Source of the DNA: Variovorax sp. PBL-H6 | GTDB lineage: Bacteria > Pseudomonadota > Gammaproteobacteria > Burkholderiales > Burkholderiaceae_C | Length of the DNA: 64,000 nucleotides | Assembly (NCBI RefSeq): GCF_901827155.1 | Contig: NZ_LR594659.1 | Location: 868,001 to 932,000, forward strand | Direction of reading: 5' to 3' | Part shown: positions 9,529 through 18,547 of the stretch, one piece after another | How positions within the stretch are numbered: position 1 is the first letter of the stretch | Layout: every line of letters starts with the position of its first letter | Program-made: the position numbers and the translations under genes | Notes under the pieces: model-generated | Database searches by the model: none | The model's input: only the letters and a program-made list of their open reading frames with translations | What the model was told of the DNA's origin: nothing

Positions 9529-10293
9529 ATGAAGAGCTATCGCATCGGCCAGATCGTGCCGAGTTCGAACACCACGATGGAGACCGAGATCCCCGCCATG
9601 CTGCGCCTGCGCGAGCAGGTGCGGCCGGAGCGCTTCACCTTCCATTCGGCGCGCATGCGCATGAAGCAGGTCAACAAGGAAGAGCTCGCGGCCATGGACG
9701 CCGAATCCGACCGCTGCGCGCTGGAGCTCAGCGATGCACGCGTGGACGTGCTCGGCTATGCCTGCCTGGTTGCCATCATGGCAATGGGCCGCGGCTATCA
9801 CCGCCAGTCCGAGACGCGCCTGCGCTCGGCCACGGCAAGCAACCAGGGCGAGGCGCCGGTGGTCACCAGCGCCGGGGCCCTGGTGGATGCGCTGCGCGTC
9901 ATCGGTGCGCGCCGCATCGCGCTGGTCGCGCCGTACATGGTGCCGCTGACCAAGCTGGTGATCGACTACATCGAGCATGAAGGCTTCGAGGTGGCGGACT
10001 GGCGCGCGCTCGAGATTCCCGACAACCTGGAGGTCGGCCGCCACGACCCGGCGCGGCTGCCGGGCATCGTCGCCGGCATGAAGACCTCGGACGTGGATGC
10101 GATCGTGCTCTCCGCCTGCGTCCAGATGCCCTCGCTGCCCGCGATCGCGCGCGTCGAGGCGGCCACCGGCAAGCCGGTGATCACGGCGGCCGTGGCGACC
10201 ACCTACGCGATGCTCGGTGCGCTCGGCCTGGAGCCGGTGGTGCCCGGCGCGGGCGCGCTGCTCTCCGGGGCCTATCCGGGAGAGAAGCGATGA
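9529..10293 (+). CDS. nicE: Maleate cis-trans isomerase (NicE)
   Basis: 254-residue member of the Asp/Glu racemase superfamily that isomerises maleate to fumarate, the last step of the nic pathway. The two active-site cysteines expected of maleate isomerases are visible as Cys79 (GYACLVA) and Cys197 (SACVQM); their separation of 118 residues equals that of Cys82/Cys200 reported for known enzymes. PSSNTTMETE near the N terminus is also typical. Two ATG codons compete: 9529 is chosen because GGAGG at 9518-9522 then sits 6 nt away, whereas it abuts the ATG at 9523. Stop overlaps the nicD start (ATGA). Confidence 0.9.
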   Translation: MKSYRIGQIVPSSNTTMETEIPAMLRLREQVRPERFTFHSARMRMKQVNKEELAAMDAESDRCALELSDARVDVLGYACLVAIMAMGRGYHRQSETRLRSATASNQGEAPVVTSAGALVDALRVIGARRIALVAPYMVPLTKLVIDYIEHEGFEVADWRALEIPDNLEVGRHDPARLPGIVAGMKTSDVDAIVLSACVQMPSLPAIARVEAATGKPVITAAVATTYAMLGALGLEPVVPGAGALLSGAYPGEKR

Positions 10294-11120
10294 GCAGCAG
10301 CCACTACCTGTATGGCGCGCATGTGCACGCCAATGGCATCCGCCAGCACTACCTGCGCTACGGCGGCTCCGGCGGCGAGCGCGCAACGCGCGATGCGGTG
10401 ATCCTGGTCCCCGGCATCACCAGCCCGGCCGTGACCTGGGGTTTCGTGGCCGAGCGCTTCGGCCGCCACTTCGACACCTATGTGCTCGACGTGCGCGGCC
10501 GCGGCCTCAGCGAGGCCTCGGACACGCTGGACTACAGCCTCGATGCGCAAGCCGCCGACGTGATCGCGCTGGCCGAGGCGCTGGCGCTGCCGCGCTTCGC
10601 GCTGGTCGGGCACTCGATGGGCGGACGCATCGCGATCCGCGCCGCCGGGCGGCAGCCAGCAGGGCTCACGCGCGTGGTCGCAGTCGATCCGCCGGTCTCC
10701 GGGCCCGGCCGGCGTGCGTACCCGGCAAAGCTGCCCTGGTACGTCGACTCCATTCGTCTCGCGCGTCGCGGCATCACGCTGGACCAGATGCGCGAGTTCT
10801 GTCCCACCTGGACCGAGGAGCAGCTGCGCCTGCGCGCGCAATGGCTGCACACCTGCGACGAGCGCGCCATCGTGACCAGCTTCGAGGCGTTCCAGACCGA
10901 CGACATCCATGCCGACCTGCCGCGCATCGCGGTGCCCCTCCTGCTGATCACCGCCGAGCGCGGCGACGTGGTGCGGCCCGGCGACGTCGAGGAGATGCGC
11001 CGCCTCGCTCCCCAGCTGGCCGAAGTGCGCGTGCCCGACGCCGGCCACATGATTCCCTGGGACCACGAGGCGAATTTCTATCGGGCCTTCGGCGACTTCC
11101 TGGGCCATCCGCTCGATTGA
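10290..11120 (+). CDS. nicD: Alpha/beta hydrolase, N-formylmaleamate deformylase (NicD)
   Basis: 276-residue alpha/beta-hydrolase. The nucleophile elbow is GHSMGG with Ser109; the C-terminal DAGHMIPW supplies the catalytic His, and acidic candidates lie in VAVDPPV (Asp133) and nearby. NicD removes formate from N-formylmaleamate, the ring-cleavage product of 2,5-dihydroxypyridine. Its position between maleate isomerase and the ring-cleavage dioxygenase supports this over other hydrolase functions. Translationally coupled to nicE. Confidence 0.85.
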   Translation: MSSSHYLYGAHVHANGIRQHYLRYGGSGGERATRDAVILVPGITSPAVTWGFVAERFGRHFDTYVLDVRGRGLSEASDTLDYSLDAQAADVIALAEALALPRFALVGHSMGGRIAIRAAGRQPAGLTRVVAVDPPVSGPGRRAYPAKLPWYVDSIRLARRGITLDQMREFCPTWTEEQLRLRAQWLHTCDERAIVTSFEAFQTDDIHADLPRIAVPLLLITAERGDVVRPGDVEEMRRLAPQLAEVRVPDAGHMIPWDHEANFYRAFGDFLGHPLD

Positions 11121-11137
11121 GAAGAAAGGAGAACTTC

Positions 11138-12214
11138 ATGGCTGTCCGCGACACCGACCTGATCCGCGCCTGGACGCAGGTCCTCACCCTTTCGAAACTG
11201 AAGGCCGGCGACGCCGTCACCGTCCTCACCAGCGAGCACACGCACCCGCAGACGCTGCGCTGCGCCATCACCGCCGCGACGATGATGGGTGCCTGCGTCA
11301 GCCGGCTGGACTTGCCCCCCGTCAATGCCGAGAAGTCCCTGAGCCGCGATCCGCTGGCCTACCTCGGCACCACGCCGCTCACCGGCAATCGCGCTGCCAT
11401 CGCGGCGCTCAAGGCCAGCGACCTCGTGCTCGACCTCATGACCCTGCTGTTCTCGCCCGAGCAGCACGAGATCCTGCAAGGCGGCACGAAGATCCTGCTG
11501 GCCGTCGAGCCGCCCGAGGTGCTGCTGCGCATGGTGCCCACGCTGGAGGACTTCGAGCGCGTGCAGGCGGGCGTCGCGCTGCTGAAGGGCCGCCGCACCA
11601 TGCGCGTGAGCTCGGCCGCCGGCACCGACCTGCACTTGCCGCTGGGCGAATACCCGATCACCGCCGAGTACGGCTTCGTCGACCAGCCCGGCCGCTGGGA
11701 CCATTGGCCCAGCGGCTTCGCGTTCACCTGGCCGAACGAGGGCGGCGCGCAGGGCCGCATCGTGCTGGCCAAGGGCGACGTGCTGCTGCCGATGAAGTCC
11801 TATGTGGGCGAGCCGATCGAGCTGACGGTGAAGGACGGCTTCGTCACGCGCATCGATGGCGCGGTCGAGGCCGAGATGCTGCGCGAGTACATCGAGTCCT
11901 TCGGCGACCCCGAGGCCTACGCCATCTCGCACATTGGCTGGGGCCTGCAGAAGCGCGCCTACTGGTCGACGCTCGGCCTCTACGACCGCGAAGCCACGCT
12001 GGGCATGGATGCACGCGCGGTCAGCGGCAACTTCCTGTTCTCGCTCGGCCCCAACAACGAGGCAGGCGGCAGCCGGACCACGGCCTGCCACATCGACATT
12101 CCGATGCGCCGCTGCAACGTCTTCGTCGACGAGCTGCAGGTGGTGCGCGACGGCCAGGTGGTCGAGGAACTCATGACGGCGCAGCCGCCGCGCAAAGAGG
12201 CGGCCCATGCCTGA
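11138..12214 (+). CDS. nicX: 2,5-dihydroxypyridine 5,6-dioxygenase (NicX)
   Basis: 358-residue extradiol-type iron dioxygenase cleaving 2,5-dihydroxypyridine to N-formylmaleamate. The family's metal motif, described for Pseudomonas NicX as His-X52-His-X-Asp, is present with exact spacing: His in SHIGWG, then 52 residues, then His-Ile-Asp in ACHIDIP. Length matches the family (about 350). ATG 11138 has AAAGGAGA just upstream. The 3' end overlaps nicF by 8 nt. Confidence 0.93.
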   Translation: MAVRDTDLIRAWTQVLTLSKLKAGDAVTVLTSEHTHPQTLRCAITAATMMGACVSRLDLPPVNAEKSLSRDPLAYLGTTPLTGNRAAIAALKASDLVLDLMTLLFSPEQHEILQGGTKILLAVEPPEVLLRMVPTLEDFERVQAGVALLKGRRTMRVSSAAGTDLHLPLGEYPITAEYGFVDQPGRWDHWPSGFAFTWPNEGGAQGRIVLAKGDVLLPMKSYVGEPIELTVKDGFVTRIDGAVEAEMLREYIESFGDPEAYAISHIGWGLQKRAYWSTLGLYDREATLGMDARAVSGNFLFSLGPNNEAGGSRTTACHIDIPMRRCNVFVDELQVVRDGQVVEELMTAQPPRKEAAHA

Positions 12215-12833
12215 AGAGACCGAGGTCTACCGCCGCCAGGGCTTCGGCGCCGGCCTGGGCGTGCAGCCGCCGCTCGGGCTTCTGATCGTCGACTTCGTCA
12301 ACGGCTTCGCCGACCCTGCCGTGTTCGGCGGCGGCAACATCCCGCAGGCGATCGCGAGCACGGTGCCGCTGCTGGCGCTCGTGCGCGAGCGCGGCTGGCC
12401 GGTGGCGCACAGCCGCATCGTCTATGCCGACGACGACGGCGACGCCAACGTCTTCAGCGACAAGGTGCCCGGCATGCTGACGCTGAAGGAAGCCTCGCCT
12501 GCCAGCGCGATCGTCGACGCGCTCGCGCCGCAGGCGGGCGAGCTGGTGGTGCGCAAGAACGTTCCGTCCGCCTTCTTCGGCACCACGCTCGCGCCCTGGC
12601 TCGTGCAGCGGGGCGTGCGCACGCTGCTGGTCGCGGGCTGCGTGACCAGCGGCTGCGTGCGCGCCAGCGTGGTCGATGCCATGTGCTGGGGCTTTCGACC
12701 GCTGGTGCTGGCCGATTGCGTGGGCGACCGCGCCATCGCGCCGCACGAGGCCAGCCTGTTCGACATGCAACAGAAGTACGCCGACGTGATGACGTCGGCC
12801 GAGCTGCGCGAGCGCCTGCCTGCTGCGGCCTGA
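12207..12833 (+). CDS. nicF: Maleamate amidohydrolase (NicF)
   Basis: 208-residue isochorismatase-superfamily amidase converting maleamate to maleate and ammonia. The catalytic triad fits the family: Asp29 in LIVDF, Lys117 in VRKNVPSAF and Cys150 in TSGCVRA. It overlaps nicX by 8 nt, so the two are translated together. It ends 6 nt from the convergent TetR gene. Confidence 0.9.
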   Translation: MPEETEVYRRQGFGAGLGVQPPLGLLIVDFVNGFADPAVFGGGNIPQAIASTVPLLALVRERGWPVAHSRIVYADDDGDANVFSDKVPGMLTLKEASPASAIVDALAPQAGELVVRKNVPSAFFGTTLAPWLVQRGVRTLLVAGCVTSGCVRASVVDAMCWGFRPLVLADCVGDRAIAPHEASLFDMQQKYADVMTSAELRERLPAAA

Positions 12834-12839
12834 AGGCGC

Positions 12840-13547
12840 TCAGCGCGCCTCGAAGCCGCCGACCACGAAGCGCGTGACCTGCTCGATGAGGGCGTCCGTA
12901 TCGTCCGGGTCGTACAGGCCCTTGGGCGTCATCTCCTCCATGCGGTGGGTGTCGGAGAAGGCGTAGAGGTACGTGCCGATCATCAGCGTCACGCGCCAGT
13001 ACGCGTCGAGCTCTCCGAGCTTGGGGAGGGCCTCCCGCAGCACCTCCACATAGCGCCGCGTCGAGCCGCCGTAGGCATCGGTGCGCAGCTTGTACGAGAT
13101 CTCCGGCGGCTCGGTGTGCAGCCGTGCCTGCAGCCGCAGGAAGGAGCGCCCCTGCGGCGTGGCGCGCAGCTGCAACGTGGGCAGCAGGAAGGCGCGCACG
13201 ATGTCGCGCACGCGCGGCTTGCCGCCCTTGCCCAGGGCATCCAGGTTGTCCATGCGCTGCTGCGAGATGACCTGGCCGCGGCGCAGGAACACTGCCTCGT
13301 ACAGGCCGTACTTGGAGCCGAAGTAGTAGCTGATCAGGGCCTGCGTGACCTTGGCCTGGTTGGCGACTTCGCGCAACGTGGTGCCTGCGTAGCCGAGATT
13401 GGCGAACTGGCCTTCTGCCGCGTCGAGGATCTCCTCGCGCACCACGCTCGCGCCGCCGGGGCGGCCCGGGCCCTTCTGCTTGCTGCGGCGCTTGTGCGCG
13501 GCCGTTGCGGCGCTCGCGACATGAGGCGACTGGCTCGGGGAATCCAT
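12840..13547 (-). CDS. TetR-family regulator, candidate repressor of the nic genes
   Basis: 235-residue TetR/AcrR protein. After a basic N-terminal tail (HKRRSKQKGPGRPGG) comes the helix-turn-helix region TTLREVANQAKVTQALISYYF with the usual YYFGSKYGLYEAVF. The C-terminal ligand domain is unspecific. It is convergent with nicF and reads towards it; in Pseudomonas the nic genes are also controlled by a TetR-type protein, NicS, so a NicS-like role is likely but not proven. Its own promoter has an inverted repeat sharing ATTAATCG with the region before the importer genes, suggesting autoregulation plus control of the pathway. Confidence 0.85.
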   Translation of the reverse strand: MDSPSQSPHVASAATAAHKRRSKQKGPGRPGGASVVREEILDAAEGQFANLGYAGTTLREVANQAKVTQALISYYFGSKYGLYEAVFLRRGQVISQQRMDNLDALGKGGKPRVRDIVRAFLLPTLQLRATPQGRSFLRLQARLHTEPPEISYKLRTDAYGGSTRRYVEVLREALPKLGELDAYWRVTLMIGTYLYAFSDTHRMEEMTPKGLYDPDDTDALIEQVTRFVVGGFEAR

Positions 13548-13549
13548 AA

Positions 13550-13567
13550 ATTAATCGCTTGTTTAAT
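13550..13567 (-). promoter_or_regulatory. Inverted repeat at the TetR gene start, candidate operator
   Basis: ATTAA and TTAAT arms with an 8-nt spacer, beginning 3 nt upstream of the TetR start codon. ATTAATCG here is the reverse complement of CGATTAAT at 3429-3436. The position over the translation start region would let the regulator repress its own gene. Confidence 0.5.
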
Positions 13568-13636
13568 ACTTGGAGTGTAGTGTGCAGCGGCGCCTCGTTC
13601 CAGGCACGAGGGACTGCCCGGACATAATCGCCGTTC

Positions 13637-14620
13637 ATGGAAACCAAGTGGCTTGAAGACTTCGTCAGCCTTGCAGAGACACGCAGCTTCAGCCGTTCGG
13701 CCCAGTTGCGCCATGTGACCCAGCCGGCCTTCTCGCGCCGCATCCAGGCCCTCGAGGGCTGGGCGGGCACCGACCTGGTCGACCGCAGCTCCTATCCGAC
13801 GCGGCTCACGCCGGCCGGCCAGACGCTCTACGGACAGGCCATCGAGATGCTGCAGGCCCTGCAAAGCACGCGCGCCATGCTGCGCGGCCATTCGGCGGCG
13901 GCGCAGGACGTGATCGAAGTTGCGGTGCCGCACACCCTGGCCTTCACCTTCTTCCCCGCCTGGGTCACCAGCCTGCGCGAGCAGTTCGGCCCGCTGAAGA
14001 GCCGGCTCATCGCGCTTAACGTGCACGATGCCGTGCTGCGCCTCGTCGAAGGCAGCTGCGACCTGTTGATCGCCTATCACCATCCCTCGCAGCCGCTGCC
14101 GCTGGATGCGACCCGCTACGAGATGGTGAGCCTCGGCGAGGAGGTGGTCGCGCCCTGGGTCAAGCCCGATGCGGAGGGCGCGCCGCGCTACCGGCTTCCG
14201 GGCCGTGCGGGCCAGCCGCTGCCGTACCTGGGCTATGCGCCCGGCGCCTACCTGGGCCGCGTGGTCGATCAATTGCTGAAGGAATCGCACACGCCAATCC
14301 ACCTCGACCGGGTCTATGAGACCGACATGGCCGAAGGCCTCAAGGTGATGGCGCTCGAAGGCCACGGCATCGCCTTCCTGCCGCAGAGCGCAGTGCGCAA
14401 GGAGGCGCGGGCCCGCACGCTGGTCAGCGCGCTGCCGCCCGAGATCGAGAAGCTCGAGGCCACGATGGAGATCCGCGCCTACCGCGAGCGTCCGGGCGCC
14501 ATCGTCCCCGCCAAACCCGGTACACGCGCCGGCAAGGGAGAAGGCATCGGCGCGCGCGCAGACAAAAGCACGGTCGACGCGTTGTGGGCGTACCTGGTCG
14601 GTACCCAGCCGCCCACCTGA
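13637..14620 (+). CDS. LysR-family transcriptional regulator, HypT/YjiE-like
   Basis: 327-residue LysR protein. The N-terminal METKWLEDFVSLAETRSFSRSAQ and VTQPAFSRRIQALE form the winged helix-turn-helix; the exact style (ETKWL, QPAFSRRI) is that of the HypT/YjiE subgroup. The effector domain follows from about residue 90, and the last 40 residues are extended and basic. It is divergent from the TetR gene and precedes the gltI-type operon on the same strand, with a 345-nt gap containing two palindromes, so it may regulate that importer. A CCTCGT/ACGAGG inverted repeat lies in its own upstream region (13594-13612). Confidence 0.85.
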   Translation: METKWLEDFVSLAETRSFSRSAQLRHVTQPAFSRRIQALEGWAGTDLVDRSSYPTRLTPAGQTLYGQAIEMLQALQSTRAMLRGHSAAAQDVIEVAVPHTLAFTFFPAWVTSLREQFGPLKSRLIALNVHDAVLRLVEGSCDLLIAYHHPSQPLPLDATRYEMVSLGEEVVAPWVKPDAEGAPRYRLPGRAGQPLPYLGYAPGAYLGRVVDQLLKESHTPIHLDRVYETDMAEGLKVMALEGHGIAFLPQSAVRKEARARTLVSALPPEIEKLEATMEIRAYRERPGAIVPAKPGTRAGKGEGIGARADKSTVDALWAYLVGTQPPT

Positions 14621-14641
14621 GGAGGCGCGCCCCCGCTCATG

Positions 14642-14656
14642 TTGTGCAGTGCACAA
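14642..14656. promoter_or_regulatory. Perfect 15-bp palindrome upstream of gltI
   Basis: TTGTGCA-G-TGCACAA, two perfect 7-bp arms, 22 nt after the LysR stop codon and 309 nt before gltI. It looks like an operator; the cognate protein cannot be named from sequence. Confidence 0.5.
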
Positions 14657-14878
14657 ACTATGACGCGCCGGCATGCGGACTGCTGCAATGGGCATTTGCC
14701 TTCCGCACTGCCGCCCCCCTAAAGTCTGCCCCGACCTTTCATCACCCGAGGCCTGGAAGACGCGCGCCGCGCGAGTGCTTTCTTGCGGGCACAAAGGCTG
14801 CTTGGTGTGGTTGCATGAAGCGCTCTGCAACACACCGCACCGACTCGGAACTGCGGCACACTTCGCGCGATTGCGGAC

Positions 14879-14893
14879 GGTGCGCTGCGCACC
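14879..14893. promoter_or_regulatory. Second perfect 15-bp palindrome upstream of gltI
   Basis: GGTGCGC-T-GCGCACC with perfect 7-bp arms, 72 nt before the gltI start. A TAGAAT hexamer follows at 14929-14934 and could be a -10 element, which would place this palindrome near position -50. The rest of the 14621-14965 interval holds no gene that I can support. Confidence 0.45.
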
Positions 14894-14965
14894 GGGTTGG
14901 CCCGGGTGTGGCGCAGAATGCGGATGTCTAGAATTTGTATCCTCTCAGTCACAGGAGTTTTCCAC

Positions 14966-15868
14966 ATGAAGAAGCAAGTATTGGCACTGGCCGTGATGGC
15001 GCTCGCCGCCGGCGGCGCACTGGCGCAGGCCAATGACACGTTGGCCAAGATCAAGGCCAGCGGCGTTGTCACGATGGGGGTGCGCGATTCTTCCGGTGCA
15101 CTGGCCTACACCATCGGCGACGGCAAGTACGTCGGCTTCCACACCGAGATGTCCCGCAAGATCCTGAGCGACATCCAGAAGCAACTGGGCCTGCCCAAGC
15201 TGGAGGTCAAGGAGCAGCTGGTCACCTCGCAGAACCGCATTCCTCTGGTGCAGAACGGCACCGTCGACCTGGAGTGCGGCTCGACCACCAACAACGCCAC
15301 CCGCCAGAAGGACGTGGACTTTGCCGTCACCACTTTCGTCGAGGAAGTGCGCATCGCCGTCAAGGCCGACTCCGGCATCACCAAGGTCGCCGACCTCAAC
15401 GGCAAGAGCGTGGCCACGACCACTGGCACGACCTCCGTGCAGACGCTGCGCAAGAACGAGCGCGCGCAGGGCATCGACTTCAAGGAAGTCATGGGCAAGG
15501 ACCACGCCGACAGCTTCCTGCTGCTCGAGTCCGGCCGTGCCGACGCCTTCGTGATGGACGGTCAGATCCTCGCCGGCAACATCTCGAAATCCAAGAACCC
15601 GGCCGGCTTCAAGATCGTCGGCGACCCGCTGTCGGTCGAGCCGATCGCCTGCATGGTGCGCAAGGGCGACAAGGCTTTCCTCGAAGCCGTCAACAAGAGC
15701 ATCGAGGCGCAGATGAAGGACGGCTCGCTGGCCAAGCTGTACGACAAGTGGTTCATGCAGCCGATCCCGCCGACCAACACCAAGGTGGGCCTGCCCCTGT
15801 CCGAAGCCACCAAGGCCGCGTGGGCCGCGCCCAACAGCAAGCCGATGGAAGACTACGTCAAGAAATGA
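14966..15868 (+). CDS. gltI: Glutamate/aspartate ABC transporter substrate-binding protein
   Basis: 300-residue periplasmic protein of the family-3 solute-binding group. A clear signal peptide (MKKQVLALAVMALAAGGALA) precedes ANDTLAKIKASGVV. Motifs CGSTTNNATRQKDVDFAVT and ATTTGTTSVQTLRKNE match GltI-type glutamate/aspartate receptors. ATG 14966 has CAGGAG upstream; longer readings lack a signal peptide at the N terminus. It is followed by a terminator hairpin and then the permease and ATPase genes, the usual arrangement for making more receptor than membrane components. Confidence 0.92.
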   Translation: MKKQVLALAVMALAAGGALAQANDTLAKIKASGVVTMGVRDSSGALAYTIGDGKYVGFHTEMSRKILSDIQKQLGLPKLEVKEQLVTSQNRIPLVQNGTVDLECGSTTNNATRQKDVDFAVTTFVEEVRIAVKADSGITKVADLNGKSVATTTGTTSVQTLRKNERAQGIDFKEVMGKDHADSFLLLESGRADAFVMDGQILAGNISKSKNPAGFKIVGDPLSVEPIACMVRKGDKAFLEAVNKSIEAQMKDGSLAKLYDKWFMQPIPPTNTKVGLPLSEATKAAWAAPNSKPMEDYVKK

Positions 15869-15889
15869 TGCGCATGGGTTGAATCGAAG

Positions 15890-15919
15890 CGCCCGCCCTC
15901 TTCGGCGGGCGTTTGTTTT
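15890..15919 (+). terminator. Intrinsic terminator/attenuator between gltI and gltJ
   Basis: Perfect 8-bp stem CGCCCGCC/GGCGGGCG with loop CTCTTC, followed by TTTGTTTT. It begins 21 nt after the gltI stop. Partial read-through would yield less permease and ATPase than binding protein. Confidence 0.85.
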
Positions 15920-15967
15920 CAGGTTTTCTTTTCTTCTTCTTCAAGCAACAACGACGAGGAGGTCCCG

Positions 15968-16693
15968 ATGGGAAGTTGGGATTGGCAGGTCTTCCTGCAG
16001 GACCCGGGCGGCAAGGACCCGACGTATTGGCAATGGCTGCTCTCCGCATGGGGCTGGACGGTGTCCGTGGCCCTGTCGGCCCTGGTCGTGGCACTGGTTC
16101 TCGGCTCCATCGTCGGCGTGATCCGCACACTGCCCAACAGCCCGTTCCTGGTGCGGCTGGGCAATGCATGGGTCGAGCTGTTCCGCAATATTCCGCTGCT
16201 CGTGCAGATCTTCCTCTGGTACCACGTGGTGCCGGCGCTGTTCCCGGTCATGCGCGACGTGCCTCCCTTGCTACTGGTGGTGCTGGCGCTGGGCTTCTTC
16301 ACCTCCTCGCGCATCGCGGAGCAGCTGCGCTCCGGCATCCAGGCGCTGCCGCGCGGGCAGCGTTACGCTGGCATGGCGGTGGGCTTCACGACGCCGCAGT
16401 ACTACCGCTACGTGCTGCTGCCGATGGCCTACCGCATCATCATTCCGCCGCTGACCAGCGAGTCGATGAACATCTTCAAGAACTCGTCGGTGGCCTTCGC
16501 CGTGTCGATCGCCGAAATGACGCAGTTCGCCATGCAGGCCGGCGAAGAGACTGCCCGTCCCATGGAGATGTACCTGGCGGTCACGGTGCTGTACGTCATC
16601 TCGGCATTTGCGATCAACCGGATCATGGCGTCGATCGAAAAGCGCACGCGCGTACCCGGCTTCATTGCCCAAGCGGGCGGGGGAGGGCACTGA
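15968..16693 (+). CDS. gltJ: Glutamate/aspartate ABC transporter permease GltJ
   Basis: 241-residue inner-membrane permease of the polar amino acid (HisM) family. Several hydrophobic helices and the conserved loop SGIQALPRGQRYAGMAVGFT, where the ATPase docks, are present. The N terminus (MGSWDWQVFLQ) is GltJ-like. ATG 15968 has GAGGAGGT immediately upstream. Ends 1 nt before gltK. Confidence 0.92.
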   Translation: MGSWDWQVFLQDPGGKDPTYWQWLLSAWGWTVSVALSALVVALVLGSIVGVIRTLPNSPFLVRLGNAWVELFRNIPLLVQIFLWYHVVPALFPVMRDVPPLLLVVLALGFFTSSRIAEQLRSGIQALPRGQRYAGMAVGFTTPQYYRYVLLPMAYRIIIPPLTSESMNIFKNSSVAFAVSIAEMTQFAMQAGEETARPMEMYLAVTVLYVISAFAINRIMASIEKRTRVPGFIAQAGGGGH

Positions 16694-16694
16694 C

Positions 16695-17366
16695 ATGCTG
16701 GCCAACCTCGATTTCTCCTTCTACAACTGGAACGTCGTCAGCGGCTTCCTGCTGAAGGGCCTGTACTTCAGCGTCTTCCTCACCGTCGTTTCGACGCTCG
16801 GCGGCATTCTCTTCGGCACGCTGCTGGCCTTGATGCGGCTGTCGGGCAAGAAGTGGCTGGACGCGCCGGCCGCGATCTACGTCAACGGCATGCGCAGCAT
16901 TCCGCTGGTGATGGTGATCCTGTGGTTCTTCCTGCTGGTGCCGTTCATCATCGGCCGGCCGATCGGCGCCGAGATCTCGGCCATCGTCACCTTTGTCGCG
17001 TTCGAAGCCGCCTACTTCAGCGAGATCATGCGCGCGGGCATCCAGTCGATCCCGCGCGGCCAGGTCCATGCCGCGCAGGCGGTGGGCATGACCTACAAGC
17101 AGAACATGACGCTGGTGATCCTGCCGCAGGCCTTCCGCAACATGCTGCCGGTGCTGTTGACGCAGACCATCATCCTGTTCCAGGACACGTCGCTGGTGTA
17201 CGCCATCGGCGCCTACGACCTGTTGAAGGGCTTCGAGACGGCGGGCAAGAATTTCGGCCGGCCGATCGAGTCCTACCTGCTGGCGGCGGTGGTGTACTTC
17301 GTCATCTGCTATGCGCTGTCATTCCTGGTCAAGCGTCTTCACAAGAAGATCGCCATCATCCGCTGA
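16695..17366 (+). CDS. gltK: Glutamate/aspartate ABC transporter permease GltK
   Basis: 223-residue second permease of the same family. The docking loop reads AGIQSIPRGQVHAAQAVGMTYKQ and the C terminus ends in a basic KRLHKKIAIIR tail. It starts 1 nt after the gltJ stop codon and 18 nt separate it from gltL. Confidence 0.92.
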   Translation: MLANLDFSFYNWNVVSGFLLKGLYFSVFLTVVSTLGGILFGTLLALMRLSGKKWLDAPAAIYVNGMRSIPLVMVILWFFLLVPFIIGRPIGAEISAIVTFVAFEAAYFSEIMRAGIQSIPRGQVHAAQAVGMTYKQNMTLVILPQAFRNMLPVLLTQTIILFQDTSLVYAIGAYDLLKGFETAGKNFGRPIESYLLAAVVYFVICYALSFLVKRLHKKIAIIR

Positions 17367-17384
17367 ACATCGAAAGGCAAAGTC

Positions 17385-18134
<750 letters not shown>

Positions 18135-18154
18135 ACGGAATTGCCGTCTCAGTT

Positions 18155-18184
18155 AAAAAAGGCCTCCAATGTGGGGCCTTTTTT
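18155..18184 (+). terminator. Intrinsic terminator after gltL
   Basis: AAAAAAGGCC and GGCCTTTTTT arms around a 10-nt loop, 20 nt after the gltL stop, with a run of six T. The A/T flanks make it symmetrical, so it could also work on the opposite strand. Confidence 0.88.
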
Positions 18185-18247
18185 GTTCGCGCTTTGGTTC
18201 GGGGCTTGCCCCATGGAAGGGCGCCCGGCACGCGATACGGGCCGGTC

Positions 18248-18385
18248 GACCCCACTGCGGCGGCCCCTTCGGGGCTTCCCTGCGGTGCTCGCCTTTCGCG
18301 GGGTCTCGCTCAAACTCGCCTGCGGCTCAAACAGTCGCGAGCCCTGATCCGCGAAAGGCTGCGCTCCTCGGCGCCGCAGAGGGGT
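18248..18385 (+). repeat. Interspersed repeat, copy A, between gltL and the TRAP genes
   Basis: About 138 nt containing ACCCCACTGCG, CTGCGGTGCTCGC, TTTCGCGGGGTC, CAAACTCG, CTCAAACA, CCTGATCCGCGAAA and GCTGCGCTCCTCGG in this order. The same blocks occur in the same order at 59924-60065 and inverted at 60373-60545. The 18185-18547 interval holds no gene I can support; the rest of it is GC-rich spacer. Confidence 0.75.
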
Positions 18386-18547
18386 CGCCCAACCCGCACC
18401 GCATACCGGGCTTGGGAGTGTTCGGGCGTTGCGTGCACCTCGGACCTCAGACCTCGAACGTCTGGAGCCTCACCCCGAGCTTATCCACGCCTTCGCACAC
18501 CTGGCCGTAGAACGCTCTTTCCGCCGCGTCCACGGGCCGAACGCGCG

